Below are positions 12,387-23,868 of a DNA stretch of 64,000 nucleotides, piece by piece. The notes beneath the pieces are model-generated. The model was not told the origin of the DNA. It was given only the letters and a program-made list of their open reading frames with translations, and searched no databases. Numbering within the stretch: the first letter of the stretch is position 1; every line of letters starts with the position of its first letter. A program made the position numbers and the translations under genes. The stretch comes from Panopea generosa. Taxonomy: Eukaryota; Mollusca; Bivalvia; Adapedonta; Hiatellidae. Location: contig CM055909.1 in NCBI GenBank assembly GCA_029582155.1, positions 45,204,218 to 45,268,217 on the forward strand, read 5' to 3'.

Positions 12387-15255
12387 AACTGTATTATATA
12401 GTTATACTACTACTGAAATGCAACTGTATTATATAGTTATACTGCCATTGTAATGTAATTGTATTACATAGTTATACTGTCATTGTAATGCAACTGTATT
12501 ATATAGTTATACTACTATTGTAATGTAACTGTATTATATAGTTATACAACAATTGTAATGCAACTGTATTATAAAGTTATACTGCTATTGTAATGCAACT
12601 GTATTATATAGTTATACTGCTATTGTAATGCAACTGTATTATTAAGTCATACTGCTATTGTAATGTAACTGTTTTATATAGTTATACAACAATTGTAATG
12701 CAACTGTATAATAAAGTTATACTGCTGTTGTAATGCAACTGTATTATATAGTTATACTGATATTGTAATGCAACTGTATTATATAGTCATACTGCTATTG
12801 TAATGCAACTGTATTATATAGTTATATTGCTATTGTAATGCAACTTTATTATATAGTTATACTGCATTTGCAATGCAACTGTATTATATAGTTATACAGC
12901 TATTGAAATGCAATTGTATTATATAGTTATACTACTATTGTAATGCAACTGTATTATATAGTTATACTACTATTGTAATGCAACTGTTTTATATATTTTA
13001 ATGCATTTGTAATATAACTGTACTATATTGTTATAATACGATTGTAATGCACATGTATTATATAGTTATACTGTTATTGTAATACAACGATATTGTATAG
13101 TCATACTGCTATTGTAATGCAGCTGTATTGTATATTTATACTACTTTTGTAATGTAACTGTATTATAGTGTTTTACTACTAGTGTAATGTAACTGTATTA
13201 TATAGTTATACTACTATTGTAATGCAACTGTTATATTACGGTTGTAATGCAACTGTATTATATAGTAATACTATGATTGTAATGCAACTGTATTATATTG
13301 TTATACTTCTATTGTAATGCAACTGTATTGTATAGTTAAAGTACTATTGTAAAGTAACTGTATACTATAGTGATACTGCTATTGTAACGCAACTGTATTA
13401 TATAGTTAAACTACTATTATTACGCAACTGTATAATATAGTCATACTACTATGGTAAAGTAACTGTATTATATAGCTATACTACGATTGTTAAGTATCCG
13501 TATTTTATAGGTATACTTCTATTGTAACTCAACTGTATTATATAGTTTTATTACTATTGTAACACAACTGTATTATATAGTGATACTTCTATTATAAAGC
13601 AACTGTATTATATAGTTATACTACTATTGTAAAGTAACTGTATTATATAATTATACTACTATTGTAAAGTAACTGTATGATATAATTATACTACGATTGT
13701 TAAGTAACTGTATTTTATAGTTATACTTCTATTGTAATGCAACTGTATTATATAGTTAAACTACTATTGTTACGCCACTATATTATTTAGTTAAACTACT
13801 ATTGTTAAGCAACTGTATTATTTAGTTATACTACTATTGTAACGCAACTGCATTATATAGTTTTACTGCTATTGTAATGCGACTGTATTATATAGTTATA
13901 CTACTATTGTAACGCAACTGTATTATATAGTTAAACTACTATTGTTACGCCACTGTATTATTTAGTTATACTACTATTGTTACGCAACTGTATTATATAG
14001 TTATTCTTACTATTGTAACGCAACTGTTTTATATAGTTATATTGCTATTGTAACGCGACTGTATTATCCAGTTATACTACTATTATAACGCAACTGTATT
14101 ATATAGTTAAACTACTATTGTAACGCAACTTTATTATATAGTTATACTACTATTGTAACGCAACTGCATTATATAGTTATACTACTATTGTAACGCGACT
14201 GTATTATATAGTTAAACTACTATTGTTACGCCACTGTATTATTTAGTTATACTACTATTGTAACGCAACTGTATTATATAGTTATACTACTATTGTTACG
14301 CAACTGTATTATTTAGTTATACTACTATTGTAACGCAACTGTATTATATAGTTATTCTTACTATTGTAACGCGACTGTATTATATAGTTAAACTACTATT
14401 ATAACGCCACTGTATTATTTAGTTATACTACTATTGTAACGCAACTGTATTATATAGTTATACTACTATTGTTACGCAACTGTATTATTTAGTTATACTA
14501 CTATTGTAACGCAACTGTATTATATAGTTATTCTTACTATTGTAACGCAACTGTATTATATAGTTATATTGCTTTTGTAACGCGACTGTATTAAATAGTT
14601 ATAATACTATTGTAACACAACTGTATTATTTAGTTAAACTACTATTGTTACGTAATTGTATTATATAGTTATACTACTATTGTAACGCGACTGCATTATA
14701 TAGTTATACTACTATTGTAACGCAACTGTATTATATAGTTATACTGCTATTGTAACGCGACTGTATTATATAGTTATACTTCTTTTGTAACGCAACTGTA
14801 TTATATAGTTAAACTACTATTGTTACGCCACTGTATTATTTAGTTATACTACTATTGTTACGAAACTGTATTATATAGTTATACTACTATTGTAACGCAA
14901 CTGCATTATATAGTTATACTACTATTGTAACGCGACTGTATTATATAGTTATACTGCTATTGTAATGCGACTGTATTATATAGTTATACTACTATTGTAA
15001 CGCGACTGTATTATATAGTTTTATAACTACTGTAATGCAACTGTATTATATAGTTTTACTCCTATCATAATGCAACTGTATTATATGGTTACACTTTTAT
15101 TGTAATGCAACTGTATTATATACTTATACTACTATTTTAACGTAACTATATCATATAGTTATACTACTGTTGTAATTCAACTATATTATATAGTTATACT
15201 ACTATTGTAATACAATTATATTACATAGATATACTACTATTGTAATGTATCTGTA
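12387..15255 (+). repeat. 35-bp minisatellite, ~82 tandem units
   Basis: The unit is 35 bp; its parts are AACTGTATTATATAGTTATA and CTACTATTGTAACGC. Most units match the consensus at all but a few positions. In the first kilobase and the last 250 bp the unit end is mostly AATGC or AATGT. Between about 13380 and 15000 it is mostly AACGC, often with a second CpG (CGCGACTG). A five-unit block of 176 bp is repeated almost exactly at 14231-14406 and 14407-14582; it carries a one-base-longer unit containing GTTATTCTTACTATTG. The array ends 178 bp before the receptor exon at 15434 and carries no coding capacity. Confidence 0.95.
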
Positions 15256-15433
15256 GTGTTATACGGAATAAATATGTTTAGATTTTATTAACAGTCACCC
15301 TATAGTACACTGATCCTAAAATAAAGTATTTACTTAATTTGTTGCTGAAGTGTGTAGTATGATTAAGTTTGTATTTTATTTTAAAGAATTCATGTGCTTT
15401 TAAAATTCATATCTTTCTTGTTTCTATTTCCAG

Positions 15434-15572
15434 GTGCCGTCGACTATGGAGTTTGTTTGCGAAAGTCTCGGTGTTCATGACTGTGCACGATGGACGGATT
15501 GCTGTAAATCAGCAGAGAAATGTTGTTCACGACAAAAATCTGCCAAAGCTGCAATGACTGGGACTGAATCAG
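15434..15572 (+). CDS. Class B GPCR exon 2, paired-cysteine N-terminal module
   Basis: A strong acceptor (TTTCTATTTCCAG) and donor (CAG then GTATAG) bound 139 bp with one open frame matching the phase of both neighbours (0 in, 1 out). The 46 codons encode cysteines at predicted residues 66, 74, 80, 81, 87 and 88 in the pattern C-x7-C-x5-CC-x5-CC, including CARWTDCCKSAEKCC. A C-x2-W-x2-CC-x2-A-x2-CC pattern just before the HormR domain is what I recall from class B receptors of molluscs and annelids (PDF- or calcitonin-like receptors); this needs a search. The exon is GC-richer than its surroundings. A 62-codon frame at 15369-15557 is a shifted reading of the same DNA. Confidence 0.72.
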
Positions 15573-17994
15573 GTATAGTATATATATACATGTAGCAGTC
15601 TTATGTTTTGTTCAACAGCCGTAAGAAATCGTCCTATAGTTTGACTCAGTGGTACCATTATTTCCGGAAATAGAATACCAGTGCTAGAAGGATTAGAGGG
15701 GTGTTGCATATTTCAACATCCTCACGGACAGACTTATTAACTCCAGTCTTGTTCTTTGATTTTTTGGAAATGTCCTGTGCTTCTAATTTATACATGTCGT
15801 ATACATCTTTAGATCCGGTACGACATCCATTAAGACACTAGATTCTATAGGACTCACACCACTATTATCTCCCTTGAGTACTTCGGACCTACAGATGAAG
15901 GTGGTAGAAATAAAACTTTTGTTCTCTTTTTCTTCTTTTTTCAGGGCTTTGTACTGCAATGTTTTGTGTTTTTGCTAGCATGAGTTAAATGATCAGTATT
16001 TTAGAAATCGCCACTGAAAATTTGATGCTGATACCAGCTTTCTGGACAATTCTGTGTCATTTCAGAATTGTTGGTTCGAACCGCATCTAGGGCGAATAGT
16101 TGTCATATTATTACTCTGGAAATTGATAGGTCTCACAAAAGCATTGAATTTAAAAAAACCGACCTGGTCAAGGTATACTTTTTTCCCTTTATAATTGCAT
16201 ATCTTGAATCAGTGAAGAATTTGAGCCCAGACACATGCTGCAGAATTAAATTTTTCACTCTGTTTTGGACATAAATGTTACAATGGAGCCCTATGGTAAA
16301 TGTAATAGTGGTGTGAGACGTATACGTGCCTTTTTATGAGCCGGACACCATGTTGTTTCGATCAGCAGCATCAATGTGTTACATTCATTTATGTTTCAGT
16401 CTGAATTTGACTGCCTAGATAAATCAGGGAAAATATGCTTACACCCTTAGCTGCATAGCTTACAACAGAACGGGGCCAGATTGAATGTGGTGAATGGGAC
16501 TTCGATCACAAATCAAACCTTACTCAAATACAGATTTCAAAATTGTTTTACTTTACATAAAACTATAGGTTCTTTCATAAATATCTTTCTTTTAAGATAC
16601 ACAGTTTGAAAGGCAAATTTTGTGTCTACATTTGCATTAAGATGCATTTATAAAATTTCCTGACAGGTAAACCGTTCATACGAAATGTGAATGGAAATAT
16701 ATTTTGATCCTTTTGCGTATCCCTCCTAATACTTTCAGTAACTTACTGCCCATAGCAGTTACTTCAGGTCTTAATTAAACTTCTTCGTTTCCCAATTGTA
16801 TTCCGATGTCAAATGCAAAGACTCACAACGGTGCCCTATTGACCCTAGCCAATATAGTTAAACTCTATTATTACACTTTCTCCAACAAAGGTTCTGTAAA
16901 TATAATACCCTATACACTTATTCTTCTACAGATTTCTGAAAATATCTATATATATTAAGATTGTTCGGTGCCGGTATTGGCAACTTTAGATCAATGCGGT
17001 CAAACTCTGAACCAAACACGGGGGTCATAAATAATCTGGTAGGAGACCATAATATAAGAGACGATGGGCATGGAAGACAGACACGGATGACGAACAACGA
17101 AGGGATTGCTATCATCATACCTCTTACGAGTTTATGAGCTAGGCGAACTACCGCCAACAGGAATAGTTAAAACAAAAATCATGAAACAAATGTAAAATAC
17201 TTCTATGTATATTTTACAAAAAACACTGATAAGAATGTATGTGTATCCCTCAAGAATAAAGTTTGCTATTGTTTTGGTTTACAGGTCGTTTAATTCCAAA
17301 ACATCGATTTTGAAACTACGTCGGTAACATAATAGAAAACAAATTACAATTTTAATAAAACAACAAAAAACTGTGACGCTCAATTACTGACACGAATATC
17401 TGTAAAGCCGATAACATTTTCAAAATTGACTGTTCGAATAGTTCTGTATTAATTCAATAGAAGGCACTACTGCATATAGTTGTAAACTCAGTGTCAATGA
17501 AATCGAGTTTGCTATATTCGTTTCGTAAATTACATCCTTTGCTTCCATAGATTATATTAATTATATATAGATAGTGTAAACATGTAATTTAGAACTCAAT
17601 TGTTTGTCATCAATTTTAAAATAAGTTTTTACACCTTGTTCAAATCACCATTTGTTGTTTTCTTTGGTAGAGCCAGTATAAAGCATACCCGGATAAGGCA
17701 ACCTACCCAATGTCATATCATGTCTTATTTAGATTTTTTGCCTGTAGACTCCACGCCTCATACACATAAAAATAAATGAAGTAGTTATAATAAACTTTAT
17801 CTAAAATGAACATTATGTATGGATGTTATAAACCTTTGGAAACCTTAGCCAATCAAAATACTGCTTACAGAATGTAAACTAGTCACAAACAAAATGACAT
17901 ATAAAATGACGTCATAAACTACGTTTCTATTACTAATTCTATAAACAATAAATACAATTGACCGCTATTGACCACTGAAAATTATGCCATTTAT
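15573..17994. other. Intron 2, 5' part
   Basis: No repeat copy or supported exon. A GC-richer patch at 16965-17140 is open on both strands (about 60 hydrophilic codons on +, 79 hydrophobic codons on -), but neither frame has good splice sites or recognisable similarity. Confidence 0.4.
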
Positions 17995-18175
17995 CGTTGA
18001 ACGCAAGCCTAAGGGTCTTAAGTTCGATCCTCCGCCATGGCTATGTGTAATGTCTTTAAGCTAGACACTTTATCACACATGCTTTGAACTGATTCTGCCC
18101 AGGAATACTTCGAAGATAATTTGCATCATTTGTAAGAACTTGTTTAAGAATCGAGGTAAAATAACTATCAGAATA
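17995..18175 (+). mobile_element. SINE family D copy (head truncated)
   Basis: Starts with the B-box half (AAGTTCGATCCTCCGCCATGG, with TTCGATCCTCCGCCA at 18023) and continues through the same body as the 28711-28923 copy, ending with AAGAATCGAGGTAAAATA. The tRNA-like 5' half is lost. Its 3' part is also the start of the duplicated segment at 18099-18655. Confidence 0.65.
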
Positions 18176-18655
18176 TTTAACGATGAGTTAGTGAGGAAAT
18201 GGTCCGCCTATATAGGAGCGTGCACGATTGGCAATCATCTTCAACTACACTTAAATAATCATGCTCATTTTCAACAAAATTGCATTTTGGGTTCTACCTA
18301 TTGATTTCCCATATCTTAGCATAAACAACCTTCATGGAAACAAGAGATAGTATACATGGATACATCATCAAACAGACATTGATTTTGCATTGTTTTGTTG
18401 TTCTCACACATTTTATTTGATTATTAAAGAAAAACCCGTGCATATTTTATAAGATGAAAGCAAATGGACCGTCTGTATAACAAGATCCATATTGTTGTTC
18501 TAGTCATGCATGGACTATAAACAATTGCATATCTCTAACAATAAGATGCTGAGATATCAATATCAACCATAAACGGTCCGTAGGACAACGCAACCTATCA
18601 GTTACACTGATAGATAAATCTTTAGAACAAATCATCTGTAGAAGGTCGATTAACA
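18099..18655 (+). repeat. Segmental duplication, copy 1
   Basis: This segment matches 19437-19950 in the same order and orientation. Landmarks are CCCAGGAATAC (18099), CTATTGATTT (about 18298), CACATTTTATTTGAT, GTGCATATTTTAT, GACCGTCTGTATAA, CAATTGCAT, ATCAATATCAACCATAAA and the end GATAGATAAAT. Similarity is partial with many indels, so it is old. A SINE A copy (19100-19418) lies between the two copies. Confidence 0.75.
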
Positions 18656-19086
18656 AATACGTATATTAGTTAATTAAAACTTTCTGACAGTGTATGGAAA
18701 TAACTAGTCAAAGGTGGTATTTAAGTGGTTCAAGGTTCATCGTTTTCTGAATGAGGGTTACTATAAATATCTAAACTTTATATGTAAATTACGAAATCCA
18801 ATTAGTTATAAATAATCTGGATACCGTTTAAACAATCTAAGTTAACCATAAGCTAGACTTTAACTTTACAATAGCAAAACTTCTTTCATTGAAGATAGAA
18901 AACCTACTCAAGCACATATTTCTGTGACATGCATATTTCATTGTAGAGACAAATCACGGACTATCCTAAGTAGAATCAGTATTTGCCATTCACTGAAAAA
19001 CAATCTGACTCTTGAGTCAAAACACTTTCAATGGAACGTTTTGACAATACGTTGAATCTTGATTGTATCGTCTTGCTTCCATATTC

Positions 19087-19431
19087 TTTATACAAGATAC
19101 CGTGGCGTGGTCTAGTGGTAGAGCATCCGCCTTGCATGCGGAAGGTTGTGGGTTCAACCCCCGGCCGGGTCATACCAAAGACTTTAAAAATGGTACTAGA
19201 AGCTTCCTCGCTTGACGCTCAGCATTTAGAGGAGAGTTCTAGGTTTGTTCGGCCCGGTGTCAGTATAATGTGGCTGGGTGGGGTATCATACCATGTGTCT
19301 GCGGCATGATAATCCAGTGTGACAGCGATTAGAATACTGACTCAAGTAGACACCGTCGCGATATGACTGAAAAATTGTTGAAAGCGACGCTAAACAGCAT
19401 ACAACAACAGCAACAACATTTATACAAGATA
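19087..19431 (+). mobile_element. SINE family A, complete, with 13-bp target duplication
   Basis: The element (19100-19418) has a tRNA-like head with A-box TGGTCTAGTGGTAGAGC and B-box GGTTCAACCCC, and an anticodon-loop-like CTTGCAT suggesting Ala-type ancestry. A 3' body follows, ending GCGACGCTAAACAGCATACA with a CAA-rich tail. It is flanked by perfect 13-bp direct repeats TTTATACAAGATA at 19087-19099 and 19419-19431. A second copy at 60388-60700 is inverted and highly similar. Mobilisation would require a LINE partner, which is not identified here. Confidence 0.92.
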
Positions 19432-19436
19432 TATAT

Positions 19437-19950
19437 CTACCCAGGAATACATGGAGCGTGACTAGTCTAAGTTGTAAGAACTTGTTTCACAATCGGTGCA
19501 AAATAAAAATGTTTGCAAGCTGCATATCGTTGTCAAAGCCCTATTTATATTTTTACGCACAGCACGAATACTTCAATAGGCTTCATCTATTGATTTTCCT
19601 ATCTTCGCCCAAACCTTTATGGTAGATGTGATGATATAAACCAGTCAGAAATAAATGTTCAAATTGACATTAATATTGTATTTGACACCTCCGACATGTA
19701 TTGTTCTGCCACATTTTATTTGATCGCTGTAGATACTCTGTGCATATTTTATTAGATGAAGACAGCAATTGGACTGTCTGTATAATAAAACCTATAATAT
19801 TGTTTTATTCACATACTGGTTATTAACAATTGCACATCATCGTTTACAATCAAATGCTGTGATAATCAATATCAATCATAAATTGTCCCAAGGGCACTGA
19901 AACCTATTAGGCCCAATGATAGATTAAAAGAAAAAATCAGCTGCTAATTA
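19437..19950 (+). repeat. Segmental duplication, copy 2 (with SINE D 3' fragment)
   Basis: Counterpart of 18099-18655. It opens with the 3' part of SINE D (CTACCCAGGAATACATGG to CACAATCGGTGCAAAATAAA, 19438-19507), so the duplicated unit included that SINE. Confidence 0.75.
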
Positions 19951-20220
19951 ACAGTTGCCCTTGTTATAGCAAATGAAGCACAAAGGAAGCACTTGTAACC
20001 GATGTGATATGTCAATGATAAGAAGAAACACGGGGTCCAACTCTTTGCGATTTTTATTTTAAATTTAATGTACATTCCTGCAAGTTACCCGTTTGGTATT
20101 GATTCATTTGATTATTTGAGAAGCCATTATTTTAAGAGAGGAAGAGCGATGTTTGGTAAACCAGTTTTAAAATTAGCTGGGTTTGCTATTGACCTTCCAA
20201 GGCTGCTCTTACTTCAATTA

Positions 20221-21125
20221 CATATTTATATATGTCCCTCCAGTGCAGATGTGTTGCATGGATGTAAGTCATGATTGACACCAATTTTATTGGTTTGGTA
20301 GATGCTTTGATCTTGTGCCTATGGTATGCATTGTAGATAGGCTCGCGCGTCGTAATCTGGTATGTATATTTATATCTGGTTGTTCAGAAATAATTATCTT
20401 CATATTATAATCATACATTGTTAACATGCATCTGAAAAGATCCCTAAAATTGGAAATTCCATTGTTGTGATTTCAATTATCTCCCTTTATGACATTAATA
20501 CAAAGTCACCTGATTTCACTTTATCTTCATGATCAAACGAGTTTCTATGTCTGTTCTAATATAGCATGTGAGTAGTTTTAAATCATTAACTGTATCCTAC
20601 TCATATAAATGTATCGGTTAATGCATATAAAGTGTCCCTCCAGTAGAAATATGTTGCATGTAAAACCATAGTATATAAGTCATGGTTGACACCAATTTGG
20701 TTGGTAGATACTTTGAACCTGCATCGATGTTTTGCATTGTAGCTAAGTGCGCTCATCCTTATATGGTCTGTAGATTTATGGCTGGATGTTCATAAATAAT
20801 TATCTTCATATATATAGATTGTGAATGTGCATCTGAAAAGATCCCAAACATAGGAAATACCGTTGTTGTGATTTCAATTACCGCCCTTTATGAAATTAAT
20901 ACATATGATTCCACTGTATCTTCATGATTTAAAGGGTTTCTATGTCTTTTCCTTTACATAGTGTGTGAGTAATTATGGATCCTTAACTGGATCCTACTCA
21001 TATAAAGCTACTAGTTCATGTATGTACATTGTCCGTCCAGTCCAGATGTGTTGCATGTAAAACAACAGCAATTCTATTGGATTGGTAGATGTCTTGATTT
21101 TGTATCTAAGGTTTGTCAATATAGA
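20221..21125 (+). repeat. 400-bp tandem repeat, ~2.3 copies
   Basis: The motif GTCC(C/G)TCCAGT recurs at about 20234, 20634 and 21031, giving periods of 400 and 397 bp. Each unit continues with TGTTGCATG, CAATT.T.TTGG.TTGGTAGAT and, in the complete units, GCATCTGAAAAGATCCC, TGTTGTGATTTCAATTA and CCTACTCATATAAA. The third copy stops around 21125. A 68-codon open frame at 20068-20274 overlaps the left edge and is unrecognised. Confidence 0.88.
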
Positions 21126-21679
21126 ACCGAAGTATACTTCTACGACATTTTATGTATTTAGCTGAAGTTGATGGCGTCGTTCGTGTTTAGTATCATTTCC
21201 GCTGTCTGTACTTATTTTGTCCACCTTCTAACGTAGGGTATACTTCTTTTATTCTGCAACTTAATGCATATTCGATTGTGACCCTTTTTAAAATCAGCCT
21301 AAATGTTTTCTCATTACTCGAAAAAAAAGACCAGAAAGTAAGGTCTTGAGACATAGTAATGGAGAATTCCTCTTAAATTCTTAACACCCTGAGGAACAGG
21401 AGTCTTTTATTTGTTTCAGTCTTGTCGTAATCTTTAATGTTTTTATCATACTTCTGCAAACTGAGAAAGTATATCCGCCTTTAGCATCGTGTACTCATGT
21501 TTTAAGACTGAGCAAATTTGTATATTACACCAAGAATTTGTATATGTTATAAGCAATTATTTACAGCAAAATATGTTGACCTCTAAATATCATATATTGC
21601 CCTCCTCTTAGACTCATGCATTATCTACCGAGGCCAATAAACGCGTTTTATCACTATGTCAATAACGCATCAATATAGA
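21126..21679. other. Intronic non-coding stretch
   Basis: No repeat or exon recognised. Confidence 0.4.
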
Positions 21680-21930
21680 TTTTTTTTAATAGGGTTTAAC
21701 GCCATTTTCAACACATTTCAGGTTATATAAATTATGGCATATCCAGTTTTACTGGTACAGGAAGACCCCAGATTGAGTGAGACTGAGTAGAACCACCTTC
21801 CTTCCGCAAGTAACTGGCAATCCTTCTTAATATTTTTGGAGCGAGCGGGACCCGAACCTACGACCTTAGCGGTAAGAGATAAGTGATTTTGAGACGGCGC
21901 CTTAGACCAATTGGCCACGGAGTATAACAT
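21680..21930 (-). mobile_element. SINE family B, near-complete
   Basis: Read on the minus strand: A-box CGTGGCCAATTGGTCTAAGG, a long variable region, B-box GGTTCGGGTCCCGCTCGCTCC, then a body with TTCTACTCAGTCTCACTCAA and AAAACTGGATATGCCA, ending AATGGCGTTAAACCCTATTA followed by an A-rich tail. The same body and tail occur at 40412-40660. The 70-codon minus frame here is internal to the element. Confidence 0.85.
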
Positions 21931-23615
21931 CGGGTTACAAAGGAAATGTAACCAGAAAAAAAGTTTTTGTTTTGATAGTTCGATGTATTCTTTGTGTTTG
22001 TGATGTTATGGTCATTCATTTGCTAGAAAATAGAATATAACTTAAACTGGTACTTGAGTGTGTGAGGGACGTTGCGTATTATATTTTCCTAAAAAGCAGC
22101 TTCATTAGATCCAAGTCTCCTATTTTTTTATGATTTATTCTTTGCGAACGTTTTTCCTGTTAGATATTATAAATCCATTACGTATTAATCGATAAAAATG
22201 AAATATAAATGTCTTTCTGATGACAATGTGAAGCACACATTTATGATCCAACAGCAGAACATACGCTTCTAAAAGTCATACATATAATCATATTAAACAC
22301 ACAGAGACATTTTCTTGTTGAATTAGATTTTCACTAATAGTATTTGTCTGTAAAAACTCACTGAGAGCGATATGATGGGTGTTTTTTATGATACCGTTAT
22401 TATGATAAGGTTAAACGCTGAACACGTTGCTGTAATACATCAGCATGCTATTGGAAACATTCAGATTCCACAGGCGCCAATCTGCACGAAAGTTATATAG
22501 TAGATAGCGAAAAAGGGTCTGCAAGAAACTGAAATATATCAATTAGAATGTTTTAAGCAATTAAGCGAACGGTGTTTAATAAGTGAAGTAATCAAAACGA
22601 CATGGTGTAACTTGTATTTTGATAACGAGAGAATAAAGTCAGTAAACAACACATAATGTCGTGCAATTTGAGCATTTTTTTGTATCGCAGTCTAAAAATA
22701 CGAAATTAAATGCATGAAAATAAGCAAAGTTATTGTTGTTTATGCAGTTGAACGGAACAGAAAAAACCGGAATGGACTGCATAAGCCTTTACGTTGCACT
22801 GATTAATAAGGCTTTAACGTTTTGAATAATCTACACTATAGTGTGTTTTACTGGAGTTTTATGGTAATGTGATTTTATAGTTTCGTTTGAATCTTGGTCT
22901 CTCTCACATTTTTAACGATAATTAAGTTTAGCTTTAGTATTACTGCAACATACTGCATTTGAGATGGTTAAGCATCATCTTCCTGATTGGCTGTATTGGC
23001 GAGTTCCTCCGTACCTGCGATCATATTTTGTTTTACATACATGTATTTGTTTTCTGTGATATTAATGTGGCCATTTTGAGAATAGCCTTATGTTTTGCTT
23101 TATGCATAATGTTAACCTCAGCAAGTTAATGTATTACACCATACACACATGGAAACTGTTTTTAAATTGATATTGTGGATGAGCTAAGTTTGTTAACATT
23201 TGTACACTGGTTAAAGAGCAAGGTTAGATGTACATATTAAACAAGTTTAAATTAACCAGTAGTCATTTTGTTACTGGTCGTTCAAATGTGGCGACCCCAT
23301 ACTCTGATGTTATTTGTTCTGTCGGTTTTTGTTTCATTATATTCTATGCATAGTAACATTGTCCTATTGCGTGTGTCGTACCTTTCCATTAATAAGAGTC
23401 CTTTTCTATTGCTCATGTCGTGGACAATCTTGATGAACTGTATAATATTCTGATAAAATACAGTTTGAGTTTCCAGCATAATAGTATGACCTTTTAAAAT
23501 GCTAGTTTTATTTTCACGTGTTATTTGAATAACTACTTAACATGTCAGGGTCAATGTTTTTAGTCCAGTCAATTGTATATCAATGAAATTATTTTTTATC
23601 GATTTTAACAAGATA
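21931..23615. other. Intronic non-coding stretch
   Basis: An open run of about 48 codons at 22358-22501 (+) ends at a TAG without splice support. Nothing else stands out. Confidence 0.35.
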
Positions 23616-23868
23616 CAGGGACCCGTTATTCTAACCTTCGTACGTCTTTAGATTTTCGTACGAAGACAAATGGTGTCACCAGGAATGTTTCATTTGTGCA
23701 GTTATTTTGCAAATTTTAAAAAGAATACTGTTTTAATGTGCATGACTAGAAAAAGTTCGTAATATTATGTGAATGAAACATCTACTGAATTTTCTGACTT
23801 TTTTGGTAACTTCAAATTTTACATGAAGAAGTTCGTAAACTTACGAACATTAGTGAAACGGACCTCTG
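23616..23868. mobile_element. MITE family D, 253 bp with imperfect terminal inverted repeats
   Basis: The left end CAGGGACCCGTTATTCTAAC and the reverse complement of the right end CAGAGGTCCGTTTCACTAAT align over about 30 bp and continue into CTTCGTACGT versus GTTCGTAAGT. Each arm also contains its own small dyad (CTTCGTACG...CGTACGAAG at 23635-23668, and GTTCGTAAACTTACGAAC at 23831-23848). No open frame. I could not find a convincing target-site duplication, and the superfamily is unresolved. Confidence 0.7.

Noticed and set aside
16918-17157. 79-codon minus frame and about 60-codon plus frame in a GC-richer patch of intron 2
   Set aside because: Neither strand has a convincing acceptor/donor pair or recognisable similarity; the strong acceptor at 16931 leads straight into stops. 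Left as unexplained.
19100-19172. Functional tRNA-Ala gene
   Set aside because: A- and B-boxes are good, but the sequence continues into a SINE body with a tail and flanking target duplications, and an inverted copy elsewhere has the same structure.
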